Positions 25,009 through 36,411 of a DNA stretch of 64,000 nucleotides are shown piece after piece. Position numbers and translations under genes: made by a program. The notes under the pieces were generated by a model. That model worked only from the letters and a program-made list of their open reading frames with translations, was not told the DNA's origin and ran no database searches. The DNA is from Paracoccidioides lutzii Pb01. Lineage: Eukaryota; Ascomycota; Eurotiomycetes; Onygenales; Ajellomycetaceae. How positions within the stretch are numbered: position 1 is the stretch's first letter; each line of letters opens with the position of its first letter. The stretch is taken from NCBI RefSeq assembly GCF_000150705.2, contig NW_015440959.1, forward strand, positions 248,001 to 312,000, written 5' to 3'.

Positions 25009-26903
25009 TCAGCTGTCCAGATCAACATTGAATGTCCATTCTTCTGTGAAATTAAAGTCAGTTAATTGATTATCAATATGTGGATGCTTTGAATAACTGG
25101 AGATTGGGGGATCACAAGATGAGCAAAGTAGCAGAACAATCAGATTAGGCAGTCGGATACATACGGTTTTTTAAATTCTCCGCAGTGTCGCTCAACAGAA
25201 TGACACGTCTCTTGTTGCAATAAGCAGTTTTGTCCAGGATATCAATTTTCAAAGCCGACAGCTGATCAATGGGTTTCTCAAACATCTCACTAAGACTTTC
25301 GACTGCCATCTCTAGATCTTTCTGATTATCCTCGAATATCTCCGTCAGATTGTTGCGGGCAAGGTAGAAAGCGAAAGCGTAAGTCCACTTCAACGTCTGT
25401 CGACATTGCTGAAGCGCCTGGGATGCTGTATCAAGAAATTGAACCTCGATCCACGACAGTCCGGACTGGGATTGCAAGCTCATCATCTTCTTCTCAGTCT
25501 TGAGGTAAAGGTCCTTGTCCAGCTTTGCAGATTGCTCGTGGTTCGCGTAACGATTGTAGTAGTGAAGATATCGTTCAAGCGATTGTCTGGAACGAGCTTG
25601 GGCATCGCGGGCCGAAGCCCCTGATTTCTCCTCGAAGCGATTACAGTTATACCAACTAGTTCCATGCTCAGACCACAGCCCCATACACATCCAGCAGAAC
25701 TCATGCTTGCACTTTCGGCAGGTCATGTGATTACAACCGCCATTTTTTTCAATGGTGGATGAACATTTCGGACATTCCTTGGTGTGCGCAGATATCCAGT
25801 TTGCGGTTTCGGAGTCATCTTTGCATTTCTTCAGCCACTTCTTGACCAATGAGCAAGGAGGTGGCTGGTGATCATTCAGACTGCAACCAAAGCAGAAGCT
25901 ATGGCTGCATCTGCAGTGAACAGTTGGGACAACACGATTCAGGTCGCGCTTTTTCACGCCACAGTCTATCGCAAATTCGCAATTTGGTGCTGGGCACCAC
26001 TTCAAATTATATTTGTCATCCACATAGGTACGAATTAGAAGGCGGTGGTACCTGCATGACAGGAGTAAATATCGTTGTTAACTTCTATGAAAGGGGAAAT
26101 GAAACTTAAAGGAAGCATACGGACCTCTCCTGCAAATCTTCCGTTACCAATAAATCCAAAGTCTTGGAGTCAACGATGCGATGGCATTTGTTCTGGGGAC
26201 ATTGTATTCTGGCAGCCTCTCCTTCCTCTCTAATTTTCTGACCAAGATAATGACGATAACAATCAACGCAAAACCGGTGACCGCATCGCATGGCGTATGA
26301 CTCCAGACCTTTCCTATCCTCACAGCAAATATCACACACGAATCCGGGAATGACCTCAGTTTTCGGGGTACCTGAAAATGCCGCCCCAACACCAGCTTCT
26401 TCCTGTATTCTGTCATTGTCTTCCATATACGATTCAATCAACTTCTCCCGATTCCAGCGAGTAAACCGCAATAGGATAGCTGCTGATTCCGGGGGTAGTC
26501 CCAGGATCGAAGCAACTTCATTTATTTGCATATTTTGTTCTCGTCGGATATCTTCGGGGCTCAAGACCTTAAAGTCGACCTCGTAGGGTTTTCGAGGTTG
26601 CTTGATAATCTCTTTATCGTAGAAAGAGCCGCCAAGGTCATCGTCGCCAAAATCTGTAACCCAAAGCGAGCATAACCATTTATTAGAACCGGGCATGATC
26701 TTGATCAGGTCCTATTTCGAATGCCCAAACGCAACAAGGTAAAATACAAACAGACCAAGGATGTCTTAAGGTAGAAGATAACAAATGAAGGGAAAAAAAT
26801 GTTTGAGCTTACCGTCCCCTAAACTCTCGTCATCACTCCCTTGCATATCAAGCATATCCTCCTGACTCGAGCCATCGCTAATTAACTCTTCCTCGGAATC
26901 CAT
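25009..26903 (-). CDS. ARI1: Ariadne-type RBR E3 ubiquitin-protein ligase
   Basis: RING-between-RING ligase that takes ubiquitin from an E2 onto a RING2 cysteine before passing it to substrate; the Ariadne branch works with neddylated cullins in animals. Minus-strand exons: 26903-26813, 26653-26125, 26051-25165 and 25043-25009; 513 residues. Order: acidic N-terminus (MDSEEELISDGSSQED), UBA-like helices (VASILGLPPESAAILLRFTRWNREKL), RING1 (CDICCEDRKGLESYAMRCGHRFC), IBR (KWCPAPNCEFAIDC...CFGC) and RING2 with catalytic Cys in GGCNHMTCRKC. The Ariadne domain follows, ending LKNQEWTFNVDLDS. Met at 26903 fits homologues, but the frame stays open for 82 more codons upstream without an ATG. The donor of intron 2 is non-optimal (GTCCGT). 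Confidence 0.93.
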
Positions 26904-28314
26904 GCTGGTAGTGGTTTCAGTGGTAGCGGGTGTCGCAAGGTCAGGAACCCTTTTTGGGGTAGGAGACGGGTCACCCGAATCCTCAAGGGCCCGCCCGACC
27001 CTCTTGCGGACTGCTGCTCTGTCAGATCCCGTGATGATTGATCGCAAGTCCTTGTCTGTATTGTCAACCACTGCCTCGCACGCACTCCTTTTCTTTGCTT
27101 GGGGCGGCGTGGTGAAAAACGTGTAAGGTAACTTGGGAGACAGGATAGGTTAAGCAGCTAATGCTGGAGACGGAGAAAAGAAGATTTGCTACCCGATCAG
27201 GATAGTGCTTTGCTGGAGCAGGCTTGTTGACTTGTGCGGGCAATCGCTAGTGTAGTTGGAGAGTGGCAAGGCGAGTCAGACATAGGTAGATAATGTGGGG
27301 TGCTAGGATCCTCGGAAGGCTGAGTTGTATGACTGGCTCAGCCGGCTTGCAGGACGCAGGAAGAGGGAGACGGAGACGGAACGGAACGAAAGACGTTTTC
27401 ACCGGGATAGCTGAGAGTCATTGACAATCATCTCTGCCTCAAGACATAAAAGGAGAAAGGTGGGAATTGCTAATGCAGTTGCTGATGATGTTGTTGTGTT
27501 GGGGGGGGGGTTGTTGGGTTTGGTTGCCGAAGAAGGGAGATCTTGAAAGTCTTGGATGACAAACACGCGCCAACACTGGGCAGCTTGTTCGAGGCTGATT
27601 AGGCATACACAATATCTATCTTGTGGGGAGACAGGCAACCACTTAAGTTAATATTTATCTAATAGTTAATATAGCCTTTCTGTTCCTGTTGGCTGCGTCT
27701 TTTACATAATATGCAAACTAACTGTCAAAGAAAATGCAAACTTCATGTTCACTTCATCATTCCCTCGATTTCACTGACACCTACCCATTAACAACATCTT
27801 CGTGAACATAGGTTTGTTCTTTGGTAAATTTCATGTAACTAGATGAAAGCTTCATTAAAAGCTTCATCATCATCCTTCTTGACATTTGGAATAATATGTT
27901 TACTACAAGTATAGCGGCAGAATGACCATGCGGCTGTGTAAATCTATTTTTTGCTCCATCATTAGAACTTCCTGCCATGTGAATTCAGATACCGACAAGG
28001 GGAAGTGTCATACCTGTTGCCTGAAAACTGTGTGTCCGTGGGAATTCTATGGGTAAATCCTTTCAAATCCAGAACCAACGACGAGTATCACCATCCCTCT
28101 CATGCAGACAGACTAAGAAACAGTGAATCCACAGATGAAACCAAAGCGAAAGAACCCCAGCAGCTGGAGTTCAATTTCTCATTCGTATCTTTATATATAG
28201 TCCATTTGCTCTCCTTGGCCTCTCCTATCAACTTAGCCCCCGCCCCCTCCACCATGAGAAAAAATCTTCCTGTCATCCCCAAAACTTTGTGAGCCTCTCT
28301 CTTCAACCTATAGT
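26904..28314. other. Intergenic region RBR ligase / MOG1
   Basis: Upstream of the RBR-ligase gene and downstream of MOG1. The part 26904-27149 stays open in frame with the ligase and reads protein-like (KKRSACEAVVDNTDKDLRSI); it could be a 5' exon. A nine-G tract lies near 27501-27509. Otherwise nothing. Confidence 0.45.
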
Positions 28315-29356
28315 CTACCGTCCCGCAAAAAGTGAATAATCCATTACGTCAAACGACGCCGACAACCTTGTCAGTATCGCGCTCGCTATCTCATCAGCTT
28401 TCGCATCGACCGGACCACCATCTCTCTCAAGCTCCTTATGCGGCACCACGACATAAGCTATGATGTCTGTTTCTTCTTCCTTTAAACGGATCAGGAGCAA
28501 CTGGCATGTCAACGTCGCTGTTTCTGGCTGTGTGGATATTTCGTCGTCTATTTCTATTCCTTCAGACACGGCAACTCTTGCTGCTGATGCCGGCTCCTCT
28601 CCCCGCCTTTTGATAGAACATAAAATGTGTGCCCGAGCCATGTAAGCTGGCGTATCGGGTAACTTTAGCACTTCAATTGGTCCTGTACTGGAGATGAGTT
28701 CGTAGCTGTCTCCACTAACTTCGCAGATTTCATGGATGTGGGCTTTCACAGCCTGCATGTCTTGGGCTACTTCTTCTTGGTCAGGATTGGTCTTTGAGTT
28801 ATCGTTTGGTTGTAGTTGGAGCTTTTCGGGCTCCAGACGTTCGACTATTTCGATGATGATGCTTGTTTGTGTGTCTTGGGACATGAAAACTTCTTGGTTA
28901 TCCGGGACCTGCCTTATGTCGCTATAATGATTTTGGTTATTATTATTTTCTCTGGTTTTGGCTGCCGGTATCGTTGAAAACTCATCCATCATGCTCAAGA
29001 TAAACAGATGCGGAGGCCAAGTTGCAGAAAAGTATAGCAATGCAGAATAGAAGATTCTGATCATGGCTGGAATGTAAACACATCACTCCCCTCTTCATGC
29101 AAGTCAGAGCTCCATGTAATCAAGGAATACAAGAATATATGTACCAAAAAACAAATAAGAATAAAATAAAAATAAAAAGGAAGAAAGAAAAAGAAAACGA
29201 AATGAGTACCAAGAGATAATACAGACTTGAAATAGGGTCACAGGGATCAGGTGTCCGACTCATTTCTTTTAACCTTTCTTACCTTACATCCAAGAAATCC
29301 TCGGGCAAATCTATAGCGATGGCGCCCCCAAATAGCTCAATATTTATAAATTCCAT
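28315..29356 (-). CDS. MOG1: Mog1-like Ran-binding nuclear transport factor
   Basis: Mog1 binds Ran GTPase, releases its nucleotide and supports nuclear protein import. Minus-strand exons are 29356-29283 and 28921-28315, separated by an intron of 361 bases, giving 226 residues (yeast Mog1 has 218). Exon 1 encodes ELFGGAIAIDLPEDFLDV, the family opening. The junction restores VSDIRQVPDNQEVF, the conserved core. The C-terminal half has TDIIAYVVVPHKE and ends FDVMDYSLFAGR, like the family's final strand and tryptophan/tyrosine-loop. The middle holds an acidic, Gln/Asn-rich insert. Without the short first exon the gene would look like an orphan protein, so a single-ORF annotation would miss its identity. 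Confidence 0.88.
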
Positions 29357-29662
29357 GACGACTCTCTTGGGGAACGGTTTGAGCTTCGATTTGTTTGGTC
29401 CGAGATATGGTATGGGGAGAGGTATTTAACAGATCTGAATGGACATATAAGATGTAACTTGCTTTGCTTGGTCTGTTGATTTTGACCAATTAATATGATG
29501 TGGAGAAGATTGAGGGTGGGAAGATATGAATGAGAAGGGACAATTTAACTATAGGCGGGAAACGACAAACTTAAACCTAGGACGAGAGAATGGTGAGTTA
29601 TCCAGGGGTTTATTTAAGACTGAAAAACGGAGATATTCCAGAAAATAAGTAGATGAAGGGTA
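29357..29662. other. MOG1 promoter and left flank of transposon
   Basis: 306 bases between the MOG1 start and the left end of the TA-flanked element. No gene or clear motif. Confidence 0.5.
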
Positions 29663-29742
29663 ATCGTGCCGCTGCGCAACCCACACCTTGTGTGGGTGCA
29701 CCACACCAAAATGATAAAAACACCAAAATGATAAAAATCTTG
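29663..29742 (+). repeat. Left terminal inverted repeat
   Basis: 80 bases starting ATCGTGCCGCTGCGCAACCC. It includes two near-identical ACCAAAATGATAAAAA-type units in tandem. 64 of 80 positions match the right end. Confidence 0.88.
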
Positions 29743-31539
29743 CAATTTCATCATCTTCATCATCTTCATCAATTAATAACTCACCACAATGTCAAATAAG
29801 GATAAAAATATTGAAGACTGTATTCAAAAAGCTGTCACTTATCACTGAAAAAACTCAAATTTCAAAATACTGTCTCTGTCATAAGAATTTAGAGTTTTTT
29901 ATTAATATCTTTAAATATATATCAATGAAAGGAATCTAAATACTGCAAAGATTTTAGTTAACAAAAGATTAAATAAGTGTCAGAAAAATGTGATTAAACA
30001 ATGAATCAAGCTGTTTGTTGAAAAGAATTATTCTCTCATAGCTGAATATATTAAAGATTTTATAAATTCAATACTCAGATATCAATATAAAGATTCTACT
30101 ATCTTCTCTTCAAAAGTTAGTAAGATATGAACTTATAGATTTATTAAATATCTATCTAAATATAAAAGAGTAAAACAGAAGCTGATGAATTCAAAGAGAG
30201 TAACAATTAAAGATATTGAATATATTAATATATAATTTGAATATCTTTAAATTTTATTTAAGAAGTATTAATTACATATCTATGATAAATACAATTTCAA
30301 TGAGATTGAATTTCAAAAAAGATAAAGATATGGAGAATGAGTTATAACTGCTTTTAAAAAAGTTAATTTCATCATTTCTTTATTTTTTTCAAAAGATTTA
30401 ATTATAGTTATTGAATATATATTCATGAATAATTATATTATTCTATTATTAATAATCTTAATCTTCAACACACACTTGAAGAATTGATATACACAGATAG
30501 ATTTACTCAGTAATTGTAGAATTATTATATCAAATATTGAATTTACAAATAATAAAATTGAATTTAAATGATTTAAATATTTCAATACTACTACAGAAAA
30601 AAGATAGAAGAAAAATTATTGATTATTTTTAATAAATAATTATAAATATAATATCATTGAGAAGTTTATATAATATATAAATCTTTATAAAATAATTCTA
30701 TATAAATTTTTATCATATATTATTTATTTACTATAATTTCTGAATAGTCTATCATTTCAATAATATAAATATTATTATTCAAAAGTAGTCAACTATGCTA
30801 CACATTATAATCTTATTAAATATGAAAAATAGCAATTTATACAAAATCTCTCAGCTACATCAAAGCAGATTTTTAAATCTGATATTATAGCTGCAGAATG
30901 AGTTTAATTTGATATATATTCATGAAATTCTAACTGAGTTCTTAACACTCTTAAGCAGTAAATCTCATCACTTTCTTCACTATAAATTTATAAAGATAAA
31001 AATGATTTAAATTATATATTTATCTTTTCTTCTCAGCTATTCTTATCAAAAATAATTCAAAAGTTGAATTATCATATTAATATTGCAGAAAATATCATAC
31101 AAAATATTAAAAATACTTCTGAATTGAAATTACTTATCTTGATATATTATTTAAAAAAGATATTTAAAGTAAGTTTAACTTATATAGAATTTAATAAGTA
31201 ATAAATTACTAAATTAAAAAGCTTTTTTAATATCAGTAAATATTGTAGAGCTAAAATAATTTATCATCAGATTTAAATAAAAAGAGTTCTCATGATTAAA
31301 AATGTCAATAGAAAAAATCAAACAGCATAAAATAATAAAGCTAAAAAGAACAAAATAATAAATAGTTAAGACTTGAAATCAATTTCATAAAAATTGACAA
31401 TAACTCATTTATATCACTGACAGAAGAGAAACTAAATCAATTTAGAGATGACACATATACTGAAAATGATGTAGATAATCTTTTTATTATAAATTAGCTA
31501 CTGATTGTTGATATAGAGTGCAATAATGAGAATGTGATT

Positions 31540-31619
31540 CAAGATTTTTATTGTTTCAATGTTTTTATTGTTTTGGTATGGCACACCCACATGAGGTGTG
31601 GATTGTGCAGCAGCACAAT
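31540..31619 (-). repeat. Right terminal inverted repeat
   Basis: Reverse complement starts ATTGTGCTGCTGCACAATCC and matches the left repeat at 64 of 80 positions; every mismatch is a C/T or G/A transition. Confidence 0.88.
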
Positions 31620-32326
31620 TAACAGCTGGTTCAATCTCTTGATTAGGAGGAGTAAACAAGAATAGTATAAGTTGAACAAATTAGTGATTTTATTATTTCT
31701 TCACAGAATCATGTTGATGAAGCATTTCATATATTATTAATCACCAAACTCAAATAGTTACGACCTTATTAGCTTTTAACTTTTTTATTCTAGATATCAG
31801 GATAAAAGCTATGGCACTTGTAGTAAATATTTTCTACAATGAGCAGCACCACAAAACAACTGTCATATCATTAAATGCTATACATTTAAGGATTGCTAGG
31901 AACTTAAGCATGTATAAACTCCAAACTATACAACAACGGATCAGGACTAGATGAGCTTGTAATGGGAATTGTTCAAGTTAAGCTAGTTTGTTTTGCGGGA
32001 TATGGTTAACCAGTGCAGATGCCTAACCAACTAGCCGCAGCCTTGGATCTTCCAATTTTGGGCCCCCGGTAGTGCCTAAGCGCGAAAAATCGTCGAAGAG
32101 TGACGTCAACAGCCGTATAAGTTTTTGCTCCCGTCATACTTCGAACAGAATAGCAATTAAGGTTTCGACAGGACCACCCACAACATGGTCTCAACAGTCA
32201 CATCGCCATCCTCTAGAACACCACAATGAAGCCCAAATGCCCAGATCAAAAAGGCGAGCATCTCACATAGAATGCAAAAGCAGTCATCAGGTAAAGAGTA
32301 CACTCGGTCATAGCGCAGGGATATAA
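31620..32326. other. Intergenic region, right flank of transposon
   Basis: 707 bases between the transposon and the stop of the NYN-domain gene. Open frames at 32006-32326 overlap on both strands and match nothing known. Confidence 0.5.
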
Positions 32327-33824
32327 TCACGCATCCAGGAGGTGTTCAACATATTCATCTAGCCGGATGACTCTAAATTGTGCACCCCATTGGGAACGGA
32401 ATTCCTTCCGCTTGTATGCGCGACTAATGGTGGTGCTGAAGCTCACAAGTTCGACACCCCATCCCTTCTGCAGCGCACGCCCTACCATCTTCAAAAACCC
32501 GTCTGAGTATTCAGCTTCCGCTGCATCACCCGTTGCGAGTACCATGGTAGAGGGAGCCTCGGAATCGACTATGCTCTCCAGGATTTTCAGGTGTAGAATT
32601 TCGTCTACTCCCTGTTCCACCCATCGCTCTTGATGGGGTCCAGCGTTCGTTTCAGAGCCACTGGACTGCCCTTGTGCGATGCTCCTTGTGCCGTTGTTTC
32701 GAGCATTCCCATTTCCACCTGAGGACTTTTTGCGTGAGAAATCTTTCGTTTTTTGGACTCGTTCAAGGATATTAATCTCGTAACCAATTGCTTCAGCTTC
32801 GTCAACCGCTGCAAACCGGTCAGAACCGACTAAGACCCTTTTGCTCGTCGATCGGCCTCTTTCCAGGATGATAGAGAAGTTGTGAAAAGACAATGGAATT
32901 CGAGGAATACGACTGGAAGTAGGAACATCTCGGGCTAGTTTGATGCAGTCATGGAATCCAACCGAAATCTAGTTTAATACACAGGGTTAATAAGAAATCA
33001 CCAAAGAGGTTTTCAGAGCTAGACTTTACATTTGACATGTCAATGAAAACATGAACCCCTCCTGGATGAAGATTAGGTTCATAAACCTTCAGGCTAGAAA
33101 CCTGAAGCTTAAGCAGGTATTCCCGTTCTTTTGGAAAACGAGTGCTGAGCATAGATATCAAATCGAGTCGTTTCTCAGCAGGGGTCCCTTCTAGAATAGG
33201 TTCAATGATGCACTTGCTAGACTTGGGACTAGATAATTTGTTGTAACATGGCGGGGTTGTCGGGGGAAGAGGGGTTGAGATGGCTTCGTTAAGAACAGCT
33301 GGATTAGGGTTCCGTAATATCGAGAGAGGAATAGCGGGGCGCAGATTAGGTCCAGGAGGAACTTTGTCATCATCGTCAGCCTTCGTAAGTGGGAAAATAG
33401 AGGGCCGGATGCGGGGCTTCTTTTTGATGTTTTCTTCTACTCTCTTTTGCAGTAATATTCGGACTTTTCGCGTGTCAGTTGTGTTCCCTGTCGTTCCAGC
33501 CAGCACCTCTTGTTCGCTAACATCATGTGGAAGGAGATGGTATTTCTCCTGACTCAGATTAGCACTCTGAGAAGTTAGTTGAATATTATCAGTGGCATTA
33601 TTAGTATCCGAAGGCCGACCCCCAGATAGTAAATCCCAAAGGGGTCCAAAATCCCCGAGCGGTTGACATCCATCTCGTCCAGTACTGTGGTCGGGGAAGG
33701 ATAATGACGGAGCAATTGTAGCTTGCTCTGTCAGGGACGTGGGCTGGTTGTTATTGGAAAACGAGTAAAGGAGATTGATGACAGGAGTAAAATCCCACGT
33801 TGATGCGGCCTCCGAACTCGACAT
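32327..33824 (-). CDS. NYN (PIN-like) domain protein
   Basis: Conserved fungal protein with an NYN domain, a PIN-like metal-dependent nuclease fold. Minus-strand exons 33824-33030 and 32968-32327; 478 residues. Residues 1-250 are low complexity and polar, with basic KKPRIRPS and Pro-rich stretches. The nuclease fold starts at VHVFIDMSNISVGFHDCIK, where the Asp after FI is the expected first acidic ligand; the intron splits this motif. Later parts fit: KRVLVGSDRF, TMVLATGDAAEAEYSDGFLKMV (second acidic cluster) and GWGVELVSFSTTISRAYK. Likely an RNA-processing or RNA-binding protein; the substrate is unknown. Confidence 0.85.
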
Positions 33825-34132
33825 GAACCCGTGGTTTTAAAACAAGAAGAGCAATTTACTAAAGACAAATGCGTATGATGTATGTAAATCAAGAAGCTCC
33901 AAAATGGTTCAGAAGCAAAGGAAGCTGATAGAGCATTTTAACATGACATTGCGATGAATCATGATCATAGCTGAAATGCTGGGGAAGGAATGAAATGAAA
34001 ATTAGATGGTGATGACTCGAGTTGAATGAGGTGTCACGGTAGATGATGAAGATCAGTCGTCGGAACATGAAGATGCCCACCTTCACCGCCTTCATATTGC
34101 CTTCATAATACGGGACTTAAGCGTCATTCCTA

Positions 34133-34150
34133 CGGAATATTTATATTCCG
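34133..34150. promoter_or_regulatory. Palindrome CGGAATAT-TT-ATATTCCG
   Basis: Two exact 8-base arms around TT. The ends form CGG-N12-CCG, the everted/inverted half-site layout bound by Zn2Cys6 regulators (Gal4 uses N11). It also embeds TTCC/GGAA units reminiscent of heat-shock elements. It lies 430 bases before HSP12 and 309 bases before the NYN gene. Confidence 0.3.
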
Positions 34151-34436
34151 AAAGTTAACCTACTCCACTCTGCACTAGGCCTATTCCCGTTAAAACTTGT
34201 CATTGTGACAAATCACCAATAACAAGACAGTTCGATTTCGTCACGGTCTCCTGAAAACTTACCGAAATCTTGAAAGAACAACGCCGCGCGTAGTAGCAAT
34301 CAAGGATCTTTGTACAGGGCGAACCTGGGGATCTCACAGAAGTGTAAACATGAAGCCCTGTTTTGCGCCTCCTGACATCATGTTAAGGTAATGTCATGCC
34401 CCGGTTGAGGACCCATAACCGTAGGCTTTGAAATGT

Positions 34437-34442
34437 TATAAA
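34437..34442 (+). promoter_or_regulatory. TATA box of HSP12
   Basis: TATAAA, 138 bases before the HSP12 start codon, followed by an AC/CT-rich leader. Strong TATA boxes are typical of stress-induced fungal genes. Confidence 0.6.
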
Positions 34443-34579
34443 GAAGAGTAAATCTCTCAGAGATTATTCTATCTTTTCCATCTAACCAACACACTTCCAA
34501 TCTACACAAACGATCCAATCTTATAACAAACTCTTTACAACTCTTTTCAAATCAAGCAACACTTTCAAACGCCGCAATC

Positions 34580-35051
34580 ATGTCTGACGCAGGACGCAAG
34601 GATTTCTCAACCAGTACGTTGCCAATAATCAAATGACATAACCATTCTTCCCGTACAGTTCAAGGCTGACCGCTGTGTGTTGTACATCAGAGGCCAAGGA
34701 GGAGATCACTCCCGATTCAAGCAAGTCAACTCAGCAGAAAGTTAAGGAGGCTTTCACCGACATGGGCGATCGCATTGCCCGGTCAGTTTCCAGAACCTCA
34801 TTCCACTTTGACGTTGTTATCGTATGCTCACAATCATTGCAGAGGGGTGCAACCCGATGACGATAAGAGCGCCGGCCAAGAAGCCTTTGACAAGACTCAA
34901 CGGACCTCAGATAACCAACGAGGCGGTGCTACGGAATCTATGTAAGGCCCACCGAAACACGTTGACCTTCCTGGCCCTTGTAAAGACCATGCTAATCAGT
35001 TTCGTTTATAGTGGCGGCAAAGTGAAGGGCGCTTCGGGTATGGACAAATAA
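34580..35051 (+). CDS. HSP12: Hsp12/Hsp9 family small heat-shock (membrane-stabilising) protein
   Basis: Small, hydrophilic, intrinsically disordered stress protein; yeast Hsp12 folds into helices on membranes and is induced by heat, osmotic and stationary-phase stress. Four exons: 34580-34613, 34691-34781, 34843-34941 and 35012-35051; 87 residues. The start MSDAGRKDFSTKAKEEITPD and the end GGKVKGASGMDK are family hallmarks. The middle carries STQQKVKEAFTDMGDRIARGVQPDDDKS and QRGGATES. All three introns are 60-80 bases. The short exons explain why no single open frame shows the protein. Its promoter shows a TATA box. Confidence 0.93.
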
Positions 35052-35239
35052 AGCAGTCGCTAATTCGGGATGATGTTCGTTGTCGATGGAAATTGATTTT
35101 GGCTTCTCTTTCACGGCCTGTATATATGATAATGTTTGTATGCAAAGGAATGACAAATTGACAACGAAATTGCTGTTGAAACATCTTTGTGTTATATTTT
35201 TCCCGTGTAACAGTAGTCGATGGCCTTTGATCGGTAGTA

Positions 35240-36127
35240 CTAAACCCTCTCGTGATCCACCAAATTCTCGAACATAGTATCTCTTCTGCGGACAAGGTTT
35301 AGGTAGTCTTCCTCAACTCGTTCGAGTTCCTTCTTCGCTTCCTGGACATTAGATGGTAACCCATGAAACATTTTCACTTTGCCTTCCAACGTCTTTACCT
35401 TCTCTCTCAACCCAACCACACTTTCTTCCTCGACCATAATATCCTCGATTCGTAGTCCTTTGTCTCTTCCAATCTTTTCAAATGTTGAAATTCTGTCCCG
35501 GTATTCCTCAACCTTTGCGCTAAGTAGCTTCGTTCCCCTCATCCAATCAGCCGTCTGGGAAGGCAAATCTGCAGGAGTCTCATATCTCTGCTCGTTCTTC
35601 AGCTCTTCCATCTGTGCACGAAGAGCCTGAAGTTCCTTCTCAAGGTAGGATTGTAACAGTTCTATTTTGCGCACTTGCTCAGCAACATCAAATTCCTCCC
35701 TTGTAAGGTCCACAATCCGATGGTTAAGTTCTCCAATATCAGTTGTAAACGTCCCCAGCAACACTGCGGTTTCAGCGAGCTCGTCTAAAACTTTAGCCCC
35801 CTTATCATCCAGACTTGACTCTATAGTATCGAGGAGTTCTGTTTGGGAATCTTGGTTGGCTTCTTCTTGGGATAATAGATAGCGAATTGTTTCTTCTCGC
35901 GCTGCATGAAGGAGAGCCTCCTCGTCATCTCCAGCATCATTAGCCGCTGCAAGTGCGAGTAAAGTCTTAAGGGTATCTTCATTTCGTTCAAAGTGTGGTA
36001 CAGGATTCGGCGAATATTTCCGGTTAAGCCAACTGTTGATGTATGCCCAGTCCTTCGCTAGGGATGCGGCTTGCCGTGCTTTAGACGGAGATATGAGCGG
36101 TGTATCCATTGGTGATGTAGCATCCAT
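35240..36127 (-). CDS. HAUS augmin-like complex subunit 1 homologue
   Basis: Augmin recruits gamma-tubulin to existing microtubules for branching nucleation in the spindle; HAUS1 is a coiled-coil subunit. Single exon of 295 residues from ATG 36127 (an upstream TTG-initiated extension is not needed). The N-terminal calponin-like motif INSWLNRKYSPNPVPHFERNEDTLKTLLALAAAND fits HAUS1 (short WL...VP.FE.N..TL pattern). From about residue 85 the protein is almost all coiled coil with heptad-like Leu/Glu/Lys patterns. It ends just upstream, tail first, of HSP12's 3' end and is divergent from COG6. The family call is by motif and architecture. Confidence 0.72.
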   Translation of the reverse strand: MDATSPMDTPLISPSKARQAASLAKDWAYINSWLNRKYSPNPVPHFERNEDTLKTLLALAAANDAGDDEEALLHAAREETIRYLLSQEEANQDSQTELLDTIESSLDDKGAKVLDELAETAVLLGTFTTDIGELNHRIVDLTREEFDVAEQVRKIELLQSYLEKELQALRAQMEELKNEQRYETPADLPSQTADWMRGTKLLSAKVEEYRDRISTFEKIGRDKGLRIEDIMVEEESVVGLREKVKTLEGKVKMFHGLPSNVQEAKKELERVEEDYLNLVRRRDTMFENLVDHERV

Positions 36128-36411
36128 TGCCGTCCTGTCAGAGCAATCCACGGCGTAAACCTCCTGATGCAATATCGTTTCCCTAAGTGCATAAAATATA
36201 CAAGGACTTTCTCAGGCACAAATGCTTAATGGTAAACTCCGAATGAGAAGACTGTGTCGTCGTGTTTCCATGGATCCTTGTTGTGATTTCTTCGTTTCGG
36301 AGAGTTCATCGGAACAATTTTAACCCGGCGAGCATTGAACACAAGATATGGATAACCGATAATGTTCAACGGCGGCGAGTAGAACCATATCAAAACTCCT
36401 TACTCGTAGAT
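36128..36411. promoter_or_regulatory. Bidirectional promoter HAUS1 / COG6
   Basis: Only 284 bases separate the two divergent start codons, so both promoters must share or overlap this interval. Confidence 0.6.

Larger units (their letters stand above)
29663..31619. mobile_element. Inactive Tc1/mariner-superfamily DNA transposon (pogo/Fot1-size), RIP-degraded
   Basis: A 1957-bp AT-rich element bounded by imperfect 80-bp terminal inverted repeats and flanked by TA on each side (29661-29662, 31620-31621), as expected for Tc1/mariner insertion. All 16 differences between the two repeats are transitions, the mark of RIP. The size suits fungal Fot1/Pot2-like elements. Near 29789 a short frame reads MSNKDKNIEDCIQKAVTYH and then stops, like the ruined start of a helix-turn-helix transposase; the rest is full of stops. 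Class II status rests on the ends; the subfamily is inferred. Confidence 0.85.
33825..34579. other. Divergent promoter interval NYN gene / HSP12
   Basis: Shared upstream region of two divergent genes. It contains the CGG palindrome at 34133 and a TATA box at 34437 for HSP12 (listed separately). Confidence 0.5.
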
